Positions 17,667 to 26,331 of a stretch of DNA of 64,000 bases are shown here, one piece after another. The stretch is from Sulfurimonas sp. HSL1-2 (GTDB lineage: Bacteria > Campylobacterota > Campylobacteria > Campylobacterales > Sulfurimonadaceae). The notes under the pieces are model-generated. The model saw nothing but the letters and a program-made list of their open reading frames with translations, had not been told where the DNA came from and did no database searches. Where the stretch lies: the NCBI RefSeq assembly GCF_039645565.1, contig NZ_CP147914.1, forward strand, positions 124,001 through 188,000. Reading direction: 5' to 3'. The stretch's first letter is position 1, and each line of letters begins with the position of its first letter. The position numbers were made by a program, and so were the translations under genes.

Positions 17667-18743
17667 ATGTTGCTTTTGCCCAGCGTGAAAGATATTCTTA
17701 AACTGTATGGTTTCAATAGCCCAGAACAGTTTCTATATAAAGTCGGCTCTTCAGATACTAGTGATTTTCCCACCCAAAAAACATTGAAAAATATATTCTC
17801 AGGGGAGACAAGTCCGTCTAGAAAGACGATAGAAAAATTGGGCCATGCTATCCCCGAAAATTCTGTTGCTAGAATAAGCTTACAGGATATGTTGAGTGGA
17901 AAAAAAAGCCCCAAAAACTATATTTCTGAATGGGAACCAATATTGGAAGGTTTAAAACTTGGTTTTCCCCCAGATTTCTTTCCAAAGTCGTTTGAAAAGT
18001 TGGAAGAGCTTATAACTTCAGAACGCAAATTGATTCAGGATATAAACAAGACAAAGAGCCCGCAAAAGAAATTGTATCTTTTCGCAAAAGAAAAGAATAT
18101 GCAGACGGTTCTTAGTAAATATGAGCAGAACATATTGAAGAAAGCTACTGCTTTGTCACCAGAAGTTCTAATTACATTAGGGAAAGCGAAGTGCAAAATC
18201 ATGATGCTTTTTGCAGCTTATTTTGATGCTGAAATAGGTATTGCATATCAAGAAAAATTTGGCCCAGAGTTTTCTTTCGTCAAATTAATTATGCCAAGAG
18301 TGGAAGAGAATAAATATCTTAGTCCCATCGAACGTCTCTTCCGACGGTGGAAAGATGTCACAGGGGTTTCTTTTAAAAAAATGGCAGAGTTTATTCAGGC
18401 GGATACTCAACAGGATGATCCTAATGACGCAGCTTGGACAAAATTCAAACAATGGCGTAGAGGAGAGCACCCGGTCTCATATCGTGATATGAGCGATCTT
18501 TTATTGGCAATAAAACCTGATATAGCTCCTGTTACACTGGAAAACTCGATCATGTTGTACTACCATGCTTTGGCCCTTCATTCATTTTTTCAAGAATGCT
18601 TAGGTATCAATACGGACTTTCCCAAAGAGCTGGAAGGAAAGAGACCATTTCAATTGGACAGTGAGCTGGTAGAGTGGATGCAAGAGTATTATGAAACGTT
18701 TTTTGATATGGCATATAAAGAGTTCTCTGTTGACCAGGCCTGA
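17667..18743 (+). CDS. Hypothetical island protein with HTH-like segments
   Basis: 358 aa, not recognised. It follows the integrase by 35 bp. The N-terminus (SVKDILKLYGFNSPEQFLYKV... TLKNIFSGETSPSRKTIEKLGHAI) resembles an XRE-type helix-turn-helix. A second similar stretch (GVSFKKMAEFIQAD... KQWRRGEHPVSYRDMSDLLLAI) lies at about 228-285, so it may be a two-HTH regulator. The middle is charged and helical; there are no membrane segments. AT-rich like the rest of the island. Regulation of the integrase is a plausible but untested role. Confidence 0.55.
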   Translation: MLLLPSVKDILKLYGFNSPEQFLYKVGSSDTSDFPTQKTLKNIFSGETSPSRKTIEKLGHAIPENSVARISLQDMLSGKKSPKNYISEWEPILEGLKLGFPPDFFPKSFEKLEELITSERKLIQDINKTKSPQKKLYLFAKEKNMQTVLSKYEQNILKKATALSPEVLITLGKAKCKIMMLFAAYFDAEIGIAYQEKFGPEFSFVKLIMPRVEENKYLSPIERLFRRWKDVTGVSFKKMAEFIQADTQQDDPNDAAWTKFKQWRRGEHPVSYRDMSDLLLAIKPDIAPVTLENSIMLYYHALALHSFFQECLGINTDFPKELEGKRPFQLDSELVEWMQEYYETFFDMAYKEFSVDQA

Positions 18744-18766
18744 TGTGCCATAGCACATCGGTCTGG
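18734..18766. terminator. Bidirectional hairpin terminator
   Basis: An imperfect 14-bp stem (CCAG..., with the perfect core GATGTGC/GCACATC around a CATA loop) lies at the junction of the 17667 gene and the convergent small gene that ends at 18778. No long T-run follows. Confidence 0.5.
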
Positions 18767-18777
18767 CAAAACTGATC

Positions 18778-18906
18778 TTATTTCTGATCAGTATTCATCT
18801 GCTTCCCACGGTTCCCTTGTGCTTTGTCATACACCTTGTTGGTGCCTGAAGTTCCCTTGTTTTTGTTGTTCTGATTTGCCTTATGATCGGCATTTGCTTT
18901 ATTCAT
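18778..18906 (-). CDS. 42-aa hydrophilic Asn/Lys-rich small protein
   Basis: Too short for usual ORF cutoffs. It starts at 18906 with AAAGGA about 10 bp upstream and ends TAA at 18778. The product is extremely polar (MNKANADHKANQNNKNKG, ending KQMNTDQK), without hydrophobic segments. It resembles the widespread class of short 'ANADHxANQxNPNN' proteins of unknown function seen in many proteobacteria. Part of a cluster of four tiny genes. Confidence 0.6.
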   Translation of the reverse strand: MNKANADHKANQNNKNKGTSGTNKVYDKAQGNRGKQMNTDQK

Positions 18907-18944
18907 GATTGGTCCTTTTATTTTTTCATTGCCTCTATTGGCAA

Positions 18945-19091
18945 TTATTCGTCGTCATCATTTTCGTCATCGAAAAGATAATCGTCATTATTCGGATTGT
19001 GGGTATCAGCCCAATCATCCATATCCGCGTCGTTGTTCGGATTATGAATATCCGACCAGAGATCATTTTCCTCTTTGGTCATATCTGACAT
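18945..19091 (-). CDS. 48-aa acidic small protein with repeated HNPNND motif
   Basis: Starts at 19091 with a strong ribosome binding site (AAAGGAGGAG, 6-7 bp spacing). It is very acidic and contains two copies of the pattern WxDxHNPNND followed by a D/E-rich tail. The Asn-Pro-Asn-Asn motif links it to the class of the neighbouring 42-aa protein, which it precedes by 38 bp on the same strand. Function unknown. Confidence 0.65.
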   Translation of the reverse strand: MSDMTKEENDLWSDIHNPNNDADMDDWADTHNPNNDDYLFDDENDDDE

Positions 19092-19235
19092 ATCTCCTCC
19101 TTTCATTTGAGATGCTGGTATGATACTTTTTATCTGGGTACCAGGGGAGGGGGAAATTTTTGGGAAATCCTAGAGAGAGTGACTAGCGAGTGCCCCCAAA
19201 CCGCTCATTCAGAGACGTGCAAGAGGAGAAACAAC

Positions 19236-19343
19236 ATGGATATGACACCAGGTGAAATTGTACTAGCCATCTTGGCCGCAGTTGGCGTATTTTTGTCAAT
19301 TGGAAAATATCAATACGAAAAAAAGCATAAAGACTCTAAGTAA
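19236..19343 (+). CDS. 35-aa single-span membrane peptide
   Basis: Start ATG 19236 with AAGAGGAG (19221-19228) at good spacing. One hydrophobic helix (IVLAILAAVGVFLSIG) is followed by a basic tail (KYQYEKKHKDSK), giving an N-out/C-in prediction. Size and shape resemble type I toxin or small regulatory membrane peptides, but no antisense RNA is demonstrable from sequence. Confidence 0.5.
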   Translation: MDMTPGEIVLAILAAVGVFLSIGKYQYEKKHKDSK

Positions 19344-19383
19344 AAGTAGTGATTCATGTAAATGCCCTTGGCTGTCAAAACGT

Positions 19384-19557
19384 TCAGAATAGATTTAATA
19401 CCCACTGGCTGAGAGTGGAAGTTGGCTTAGTAACAATGTAAATCGCTAATGCGCCTAATACGAATGGGAAGACTCCATAAAGCAGGCCCTCCTGATTGCT
19501 TACATAGCCAGTAAGGATTGAATCAAAAAAGATTATGTTCCAAATTAACCACTTCAT
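19384..19557 (-). CDS. 57-aa small membrane protein
   Basis: Starts at 19557 with GGAAGG upstream. Two hydrophobic segments (residues 4-20 and 28-43) are separated by a short polar loop (SNQEG). Convergent with the 35-aa membrane peptide. Not recognised. Confidence 0.45.
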   Translation of the reverse strand: MKWLIWNIIFFDSILTGYVSNQEGLLYGVFPFVLGALAIYIVTKPTSTLSQWVLNLF

Positions 19558-19827
19558 ATTTCAACCTTCCATCTCTTTGCCTCACACCAACCGTATAAGA
19601 TCATAGTCCCCCATTATAGGTACCACTTCGGAGATTTTTGTGACTCTATTGCATTTTGAAAACTCTCTTAGCAGAATCGAAAATACTCCCTATACTATAA
19701 AGTATAAATCAATAAAATAACGATAATATGTTGTCTTATGTGTTATACAGTTAATTGTGTTCACTTTATATCCTTAGTTCCCTGAAGGCAGAAGTCTTTT
19801 GAGTTCTAAATAAAAAAAAGAGGTTGT

Positions 19828-20235
19828 ATGGCTGCTACTGCTATTTTGTTTGCTGTGATGGATATAGCTATTTATTTGGTCTTTTTGGCTTTATTGAATA
19901 GCCTGATCCCGGAGCGTGTCCCTAATATCAAACGCTATATGGTTTGGAGCATCTTTGCGGTGATATTTCTCCCTGTTTCCTTCATCGTTGGAGGCGTGTT
20001 CTTTATACCTTTCCCACTCTTCATCGTATTTACATTCATCTATATACTGGTGTCACTGTATCTTTATTGGAAAGAGAGAACTATCGATACTCGTGTGAAG
20101 AAAATGATCCTCATGGATCAAAAGTTGACGATGAAGGATGTTGTCGATACACTGAATGTCAGTGAAAGTCGAATTAATGAAGCGGTACTAAGACTGAAGT
20201 CGCGTGCGCTCGTCCCAGTTTCTACATCACTCTGA
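19828..20235 (+). CDS. Membrane protein with cytoplasmic winged-helix-like tail
   Basis: 135 aa, not recognised. Three transmembrane helices (about 5-27, 38-58, 60-82) are followed by a basic linker and a C-terminal part (LTMKDVVDTLNVSESRINEAVLRLKSRALV) that reads like a winged helix-turn-helix. A membrane-anchored regulator is the simplest guess. AGAGG 7 bp before the ATG supports the start. The 270 bp before it (19558-19827) is AT-rich with no gene I can support. Confidence 0.5.
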   Translation: MAATAILFAVMDIAIYLVFLALLNSLIPERVPNIKRYMVWSIFAVIFLPVSFIVGGVFFIPFPLFIVFTFIYILVSLYLYWKERTIDTRVKKMILMDQKLTMKDVVDTLNVSESRINEAVLRLKSRALVPVSTSL

Positions 20236-20259
20236 ATTTTCATACGGCTTAGTACGAAT

Positions 20260-20598
20260 TCAATAGGTGCTGCATTTATTGATGAGTACAATCGCCTCTC
20301 TTTCCGATGTAGCTCCCAGCCAAGAAAAAGAAGCGTTTCCAAAATTATCTATCCGAATTTCGTCGAAGTAATCATGATTTTTGAATAGGATAGGCGCTTC
20401 ACCCAAGTTATCTACACCCATGTGAATCAGGTCCAACAAGACGGCTGAAATATCTTCTTGTATCGATTTTGGCGATGATTCACTTTCATCTAAGAAAATG
20501 AAAAACCCCTCACTGGTCAACAGCAGACAGTAGTAAACCAGAGCGCGCTTCATTCCCGTATCGGTTGTTGGTGTGAGCAAAAAGTATTTATCTCTCAT
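20260..20598 (-). CDS. Hypothetical protein
   Basis: 112 aa; start 20598 preceded by AGGAAAG. Convergent with the membrane/HTH gene. Soluble, mixed alpha/beta, with an acidic centre (FLDESESSPKSIQEDISAVLLDLI). No family recognised. Confidence 0.45.
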   Translation of the reverse strand: MRDKYFLLTPTTDTGMKRALVYYCLLLTSEGFFIFLDESESSPKSIQEDISAVLLDLIHMGVDNLGEAPILFKNHDYFDEIRIDNFGNASFSWLGATSEREAIVLINKCSTY

Positions 20599-21044
20599 GT
20601 GACTTTCCTGAATAGAAAATGAGCGTCACATTAACATAATAGGATCCTTCGAGCTTCTATCATTACATATTGATATGAAGCATAGTGTCACTGCAACAGA
20701 GAGGAATTCTTACCTTTTAATGTTCATTTATGAAGAATATATATTTACGAAAAAAAGTGCGACTAATACGTGAAAATTCAAGAAGTTATTGCAAATATGA
20801 CCCTTAAAAAGTAAATATAAAAAACCGTGGCCACATCCGCCAATACGGACAACCGGATCTGTATGGCTAGCAACACGTCATACTATTTTTTGCCACTTAA
20901 AACACTATGATAAAAGTCTTGTTCGTCAAAGTGAAGATGGGAAATCAAGCACAATCTAGTTACCTAATGACAAACATGAAACTTGGCCTATTGGATATTT
21001 AATAAATATTTTTTAGATATACTATATATATCTAAAGGATATTC
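20599..21044. other. Non-coding interval upstream of the parA-like gene
   Basis: AT-rich, no supportable gene. It holds a hairpin at 20839-20867 (GCCAATACGGA against TCTGTATGGC) and, at its end, the palindromic operator candidate described separately. It may contain the promoter of the parA-led operon or a centromere-like site. Confidence 0.4.
21012..21036. promoter_or_regulatory. Putative ParA/RHH operator
   Basis: Perfect 10-bp inverted repeat TTTAGATATA/TATATCTAAA with a 5-bp spacer, overlapping the ribosome binding site of the parA-like gene. The half-site TTTTAGATAT recurs at 21706-21715, just before the next gene. This fits autoregulation by the ribbon-helix-helix-like second gene product. 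Confidence 0.5.
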
Positions 21045-21689
21045 TTGATTCTTACACTTTCTCACCAAAAAGGCGGCGTTGGAAAGTCGACTATCGCCTG
21101 GAACCTGGCATTGGAATTCTCAAAGTTCTTACCCGTTACAGTCATCGATTTGGATATGCAGCGTTCCATGAGTGCTGCAAATAGGATTCGTACTGACAAG
21201 GGTATGGCACCTCTTGATATCTGTCATTTTGGAGATGCTGACGAGTTTGTTCACTATATCGAAAAAGATCATGAGGGTCGTCTCACTATCATCGATTCTG
21301 GCGGGTTCGACAGTTCATTCAACCGAATAGCCATTATGGCGTCAGATGTCCTCTTGACTCCAGTATCCGACAAGCCATTCGATCTTTTAGGACTACAGAA
21401 ATATGAAGAGATATTGGAAGCGTTGTCGGGCTTTCAAGAAAAGACCATTAAAACGCACGTTGTGTTAAATAACTTGAACCCTGCTCTCAGAAATTTTGGT
21501 GATGTTATGGAGTTTGTATTGATGTCGGAATACTTTGAACTCATGACGTCGGTATTGAGGCAGCGAGTGGATTTTTCTAACTCTGTTGGTGTAGGGAAAA
21601 GTGTCATAGAACATGCTCCTCAGGGCAGGGCGGCTCTGGAGATGAAAGCGTTGTGTAAAGAGATAGGTGAGATATTAAATATATTATAA
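21045..21689 (+). CDS. ParA/MinD-like ATPase
   Basis: 214 aa; start TTG 21045 with AAGGAT upstream. Deviant Walker A HQKGGVGKST near residue 7, VIDLDMQRS (Walker A' region) and IIDSGGFDS (Walker B). It is short like ParA proteins of type Ib partition cassettes that lack an N-terminal HTH. Such ATPases segregate plasmids or position cargo on the nucleoid. It heads a run of six same-strand, tightly spaced genes that continue into the restriction system. A stabilisation role for the excised island is inferred. Confidence 0.85.
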   Translation: MILTLSHQKGGVGKSTIAWNLALEFSKFLPVTVIDLDMQRSMSAANRIRTDKGMAPLDICHFGDADEFVHYIEKDHEGRLTIIDSGGFDSSFNRIAIMASDVLLTPVSDKPFDLLGLQKYEEILEALSGFQEKTIKTHVVLNNLNPALRNFGDVMEFVLMSEYFELMTSVLRQRVDFSNSVGVGKSVIEHAPQGRAALEMKALCKEIGEILNIL

Positions 21690-21726
21690 ATATATAAAAG
21701 ATATATTTTAGATATGAAAAGGATTC

Positions 21727-21951
21727 TTGATGGCAAAAAAAGATTTTCTGAAAAATATTGAAAAAGTCAAAAGCTCTGCAGCAATGAGCGAGCAGAATAG
21801 TAGTAAAGTAATATCGAAAGAGAAGAAGAAAAAGCTGATTACAATCCCGGTTGAATGGGAGGATAAGATCAAAGCATTTCATGGAGGTACGGTCAGTGCC
21901 TACATCCTCATTGCACTGCAGGAACGCATGCATAAAGATGGTTTGATCTGA
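21727..21951 (+). CDS. Small ribbon-helix-helix-like (ParG-type) protein
   Basis: 74 aa. The basic, disordered N-terminal half is Lys/Ser-rich. The C-terminal half (KLITIPVEWEDKIKAFHGG-TVSAYILIALQERM) has the strand-helix-helix pattern of ribbon-helix-helix DNA-binding proteins such as ParG or Arc. Position directly after a parA-like gene fits the centromere-binding partner of a type Ib cassette. The stop overlaps the start of the PLD gene (TGATG). Confidence 0.65.
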   Translation: MMAKKDFLKNIEKVKSSAAMSEQNSSKVISKEKKKKLITIPVEWEDKIKAFHGGTVSAYILIALQERMHKDGLI

Positions 21952-23504
21952 TGCAGATCATTGCCGACAACGTCAAGCTGAGAGAGAAGCTGGTCTCTTT
22001 GATAGATGAGTGTGATCGGATACAAATTGCTTCCGCCTGGGCCAGTGCCGGGAATATCGTAGTTGATGCCCTCCTTCAAAATAAAGAAAAAATACAAAAG
22101 CTCATTGTAGGGACACATTTCTTTCAGACAGATCCGAAATTTTTGGCAGCTTTCGAGGGTTTTGAAAAAGCCAGAGTCAGAATGCATGAAGGCGCCGTTT
22201 TCCATCCTAAAATCTACTATTTCGATATGGGTAACAATGGCTGGGAATGCCTGATTGGGAGTGCCAATTTGACCAATGCAGCCATGGGTAATAATGACGA
22301 GATTATGGTACTTGTCAGTGATTCAGATGCAGATGCATCGACTGCACAGCTTGATATTTGGAAAGTGATGGGAGAATGGGAAAAAAACGCCAAAAAGATA
22401 GATAATGAGTTCATCAACTTTTACACAAAGCTTTACAAGGCCAAAAGCCAGGCATTGCAAAGTGTTGCGACTCCACTGCCACCAAAGGATTCAGAACGTA
22501 CATTTGACAGTGAGATTTTTTCTTTGACCTGGGAGGAGTTCTTCAATGAGATCCAGGAATTTACGATTTTTGAGAAGGGCACCATCATAGATAGAGATGC
22601 GGTATTAAGCAAGGCTCATCAGCTGTTTAGTACACATCAGAATTTCGCACAAATGGGTGAACTCGACAGGAAAAAGATCGGTGGGTTTTATGAGAGGATT
22701 GAAGACGGGTTGGACTGGCGGTGGTTCGGAAGCATGAAAGGGAGCGGAGACTTCAAAAAACAGATAAACGATAACAATCCTCATATATCAAGTGCTTTGG
22801 ACCTGATACCCAACGATGGAACCGTTACACGGGAAGACTATCTCGCTTATATCGATGAATTTTCCAAGTCGTTCACGGAAGAGCAGAACAGGCTTGCTAC
22901 GTCCACGAGACTGCTGACCATGAAGCGTCCTGACTATTTCATGTGCGTGGATTCGCAGAACAAAAGGCAGTTGTGCCGGGATTTTGGGATCATCGAGCGT
23001 GAGCTGAACATAGACACCTATTGGGACCTGATTACAGCGCAAATCATCAACTGTGCGTGGTGGAGCCAGGATCCATCTGTGCTTACTGGGTTGCAGCGGT
23101 CCGTATGGAATGGCAGGGCCGCATTTTTAGATGCATTGTATTATCAGAATATAGTACGTTCCAACGCGAAGCCTTTTTTACAAAGCAATTATCCCGAATT
23201 GCTGCGACATAAACTGTGTTCTAGCCGAAAATGGGAAGAAGAGGGAGACTTGGGAAATTGGTGGTTCAAGTTCTCCGAAGACGACCTCAAGAGTTATGAG
23301 TATATTGTACTCGCGGGTGCCCTGGATGATTCCAACCATGCTTTCAAACTATTCAAAATCCCGACACAATACATAATAGACCACCTTGACAAATTAGATT
23401 GTAACGCAGAAGGGCGTATGATAAATATCTATTTATCGATCGAAGACCATATCGACTTGCGTAATGACTATCATTTGAGCTTCAAAGAATTTTGTATCAA
23501 CTAG
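21951..23504 (+). CDS. PLD-like (HKD) putative nuclease with large C-terminal domain
   Basis: 517 aa. Residues about 1-165 form a phospholipase D-like domain: FHPKIYYFD near residue 83 gives the H-x-K of the HKD motif, followed by [18 protein letters not shown]. One HKD copy is present, so an active site would need a dimer, as in Nuc or BfiI. Residues about 190-517 form a separate domain I do not recognise, rich in aromatic residues ([24 protein letters not shown]). Coupled to the preceding gene by TGATG and 7 bp from hsdM, so it belongs to the restriction operon. PLD-fold endonucleases exist among restriction enzymes, and a DNA-cutting role is inferred. Confidence 0.75.
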   Translation: MQIIADNVKLREKLVSLIDECDRIQIASAWASAGNIVVDALLQNKEKIQKLIVGTHFFQTDPKFLAAFEGFEKARVRMHEGAVFHPKIYYFDMGNNGWECLIGSANLTNAAMGNNDEIMVLVSDSDADASTAQLDIWKVMGEWEKNAKKIDNEFINFYTKLYKAKSQALQSVATPLPPKDSERTFDSEIFSLTWEEFFNEIQEFTIFEKGTIIDRDAVLSKAHQLFSTHQNFAQMGELDRKKIGGFYERIEDGLDWRWFGSMKGSGDFKKQINDNNPHISSALDLIPNDGTVTREDYLAYIDEFSKSFTEEQNRLATSTRLLTMKRPDYFMCVDSQNKRQLCRDFGIIERELNIDTYWDLITAQIINCAWWSQDPSVLTGLQRSVWNGRAAFLDALYYQNIVRSNAKPFLQSNYPELLRHKLCSSRKWEEEGDLGNWWFKFSEDDLKSYEYIVLAGALDDSNHAFKLFKIPTQYIIDHLDKLDCNAEGRMINIYLSIEDHIDLRNDYHLSFKEFCIN

Positions 23505-23511
23505 GATAATT

Positions 23512-25098
23512 ATGAGTTTCAAAAACATTCAGGAACTGGAAAAACGACTTTGGGATGCGGCCGATGAACTTCGGGCCAATTCCGACCTGACGTCGCAGGA
23601 GTATTCGCGTCCGGTGCTGGGGCTGATCTTCCTGCGCTATGCGGAGTACCGTTTCGAAATGGCGAAGGCGAGGATCGAAGAGAAGCAGAGTTCCCGCAGA
23701 CGTGGTGGCGATATCAAGACGGCCATCCAGGCGGAGGGGGCGATGTATGTCCCTGAGGGAGCACTATACTCGAAATTGTTGGAGCTGCCTGACGGTGCCG
23801 ATGTCGGCAAGGCGATCAACGATGCCATGAAGGCGCTGGAAGCGGAGAACGAGGCGATCAAGGATACCCTGCCGAAGACCTTTACGAAGTTCGACGGCGA
23901 TACACTCTCCGGACTGCTGAAGAACTTCGCGGCGATCCGTTTCGACATTGGTTCCGACGTCTTCGGTCGGATCTACGAGTACTTCCTGACCCAGTTCGCC
24001 CGGGCCGAGGGGCAGGGCGGCGGCGAGTTCTTCACGCCGAGCCCGCTGGTCCGTCTGATCTCGGAGATCATCGAGCCTTACAGCGGCAAGGTGTACGACC
24101 CGGCGTGCGGATCGGGCGGCATGTTCGTCCAGAGTGCGGCGTTCGTGCGGGAGCACAACAAAACGGCGACTTCCGAGCTCTCCATCTTCGGCGAGGAAAA
24201 GACAGGCGATACGGTACGCCTGGCGAAGATGAACCTCGCGGTGCACGGTCTCGAAGGGGACATCAAAAACGGCAACTCCTACTATGAAGACATCCACGAC
24301 AGCGTCGGCAAGTTTGACTTCGTCATGGCCAATCCCCCGTTCAACGTTGACAAGATCCAGAAGGAGCGCCTCGAAGACAGCAAGGCCCGCTTCCCGTTCG
24401 GGATGCCGCGGGTGGATAACGGCAACTACATTTGGATCCAGATGTTCTACTCGGCGCTCAACGCTAAAGGTCGTGCCGGCTTCGTCATGGCCAACTCAGC
24501 CAGTGATGCCCGCGGCTCCGAGATGGAGATCCGCCGCGAGATCATCCAAAGCGGTGCCGTCGACGTCATGGTGGCGATCAGTTCCAACTTCTTCTACACG
24601 GTAACTCTACCTAGCACACTTTGGTTCTTCGACAAAGGCAAGCCTGAAAGTCGCAAGGACAAAGTGCTCTTCATTGATGCTCGCCACATCTACACCCAGG
24701 TCACCCGGGCCGTGCGCGACTACTCCAGCGAACAGCTCAATTTCGTTGCCAATATTGTACGGCTCTACCGGGGCGAAATGGTAGACGACACTTTCCTGGC
24801 AACCCACCCCGACGAGCGAAACAGTGGTGATTGGAGCATCGAGAAATTCTTCCCGGATGGCACTTATCAGGACATCGCTGGACTCTGTAAAGTTGCGACA
24901 ACTGAGGAGATCGAAGAGCAGGGATGGAGCCTCAATCCCGGACGATATGTCGGCGTTGCCGAAGGGGAGGAAGAGGATGAAGAGGAGTTCCGCATCAAGC
25001 TTGAAGAGCTGCAGGAGGAGCTGGAGATTCTGAACGGTGAAGCGCATGAGCTTAAAAAGATCATTGCTCAGAATGTTGCAGAAGTGTTAGGATACTAA
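23512..25098 (+). CDS. hsdM: Type I restriction-modification methyltransferase subunit
   Basis: 528 aa. HsdM N-terminal helical domain (about 1-160), then the N6-adenine methyltransferase domain: [18 protein letters not shown]-binding [14 protein letters not shown] near residue 196, and catalytic NPPF in [13 protein letters not shown] near residue 280. The C-terminal coiled coil ([24 protein letters not shown]) contacts HsdS. It methylates adenine in the bipartite target set by HsdS. Base composition is clearly GC-richer than the neighbouring island genes, hinting at a different origin. Confidence 0.96.
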   Translation: MSFKNIQELEKRLWDAADELRANSDLTSQEYSRPVLGLIFLRYAEYRFEMAKARIEEKQSSRRRGGDIKTAIQAEGAMYVPEGALYSKLLELPDGADVGKAINDAMKALEAENEAIKDTLPKTFTKFDGDTLSGLLKNFAAIRFDIGSDVFGRIYEYFLTQFARAEGQGGGEFFTPSPLVRLISEIIEPYSGKVYDPACGSGGMFVQSAAFVREHNKTATSELSIFGEEKTGDTVRLAKMNLAVHGLEGDIKNGNSYYEDIHDSVGKFDFVMANPPFNVDKIQKERLEDSKARFPFGMPRVDNGNYIWIQMFYSALNAKGRAGFVMANSASDARGSEMEIRREIIQSGAVDVMVAISSNFFYTVTLPSTLWFFDKGKPESRKDKVLFIDARHIYTQVTRAVRDYSSEQLNFVANIVRLYRGEMVDDTFLATHPDERNSGDWSIEKFFPDGTYQDIAGLCKVATTEEIEEQGWSLNPGRYVGVAEGEEEDEEEFRIKLEELQEELEILNGEAHELKKIIAQNVAEVLGY

Positions 25099-25101
25099 TA
25101 A

Positions 25102-26331
25102 GTGAAAGTGTCAACTACGTTAGGTGAGCACATCACGACACAAAAAGGGTTCGCTTTTAAAAGTAAATGGTATGTCACAGAGGGGCAACCCATCGTTAAG
25201 GTTAGTGATTTTACTTCGGACTCCATTGATCCAAGGAATCTAATTTGTATACCAAAAGAGCTAGCACGGGAATATTCCAAATATCAGCTTCAACAAAATG
25301 ACATTATTATTCAAACTGTTGGCTCTTGGCCAAGCAATCCAGCATCTGTTGTAGGTAAAACGATACGTGTACCAAGAAGTACTAATGGGGCACTCCTTAA
25401 TCAAAATGCTGTTAAAGTCATCCCAAACAAGACTATAGACCAAACATATCTATTTTACTTGTTAAGAAACAACGATTTTAAAGATTATATAGTCGGTACT
25501 GCACAAGGGGCAGCAAGCCAAGCCAGTATTACATTGGATTCAATTCGTTCATTTAAATTCGACTTGCCACATTTGGATAAGCAACGGAAAATCGCTTCCA
25601 TCCTCTCCACCTACGACGACCTGATCGAAAACAACAACCGTCGCATCGCCATCCTCGAAGAGATGGCCCGAAGACTCTACCGCGAATGGTTTGTCAAATT
25701 CCGCTTTCCGGGGCATGAAGCGATCAAGATGGTTGACTCGGAGCTTGGGAAGATCCCGGAAGGGTGGGAGGTTGTTAAACTTTTTGACATCGCAGCTCCA
25801 ACATATGGTTTTGCATTTAAATCTAAGCTATTCACCGATGATGGGAATGGAATCCCCGTTGTACGTATTAGAGATATTCCGAAGGGGTTGTCAAATACGT
25901 TTACCCAGGAACATCCAAAAAAAGAAGATCAAATTCTTCAAAATGGCGATTTGCTTATTGGTATGGATGGTGATTTTCACATGGGGAAATGGTCCGGAGG
26001 TCATGCGTACTTGAATCAGCGAGTAGTTAAGATTACTCCGTTTGATAATTATTCGAAATACTTTGTTTTTCTCTCGTTCCAAAAACCTATTTTGGATCTG
26101 AACAAATCGATTGTAGGTACTACGGTTGCCCATTTGGGAGATAAACATTTAAAAGAAATCAAGATAATTTTGCCAGAAGAAGGAAGTCGGAAACAAGCGG
26201 AAAGGTTGTTAGATGCATTGTTCGACAAAGAAATTAATCTAAAGCTTAGGAATCGGAATCTTCAAAAGCAACGAAATATGCTACTACCGAAACTTATCTC
26301 GGGAAAGATTAACCTTCTATATGGCAAATAG
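25102..26331 (+). CDS. hsdS: Type I restriction-modification specificity subunit
   Basis: 409 aa; GTG start 3 bp after hsdM. Two target-recognition domains (about 1-155 and 220-355) alternate with conserved helical spacers: HLDKQRKIASILSTYDDLIENNNRRIAILEEMARRLYREWFVKF in the centre, given here only as its position (about 154-200), and a second at the C-terminus. The central spacer is GC-rich whereas both recognition domains are AT-rich, the pattern left by domain swapping. Overlaps the next gene by 11 bp. Confidence 0.94.
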   Translation: MKVSTTLGEHITTQKGFAFKSKWYVTEGQPIVKVSDFTSDSIDPRNLICIPKELAREYSKYQLQQNDIIIQTVGSWPSNPASVVGKTIRVPRSTNGALLNQNAVKVIPNKTIDQTYLFYLLRNNDFKDYIVGTAQGAASQASITLDSIRSFKFDLPHLDKQRKIASILSTYDDLIENNNRRIAILEEMARRLYREWFVKFRFPGHEAIKMVDSELGKIPEGWEVVKLFDIAAPTYGFAFKSKLFTDDGNGIPVVRIRDIPKGLSNTFTQEHPKKEDQILQNGDLLIGMDGDFHMGKWSGGHAYLNQRVVKITPFDNYSKYFVFLSFQKPILDLNKSIVGTTVAHLGDKHLKEIKIILPEEGSRKQAERLLDALFDKEINLKLRNRNLQKQRNMLLPKLISGKINLLYGK

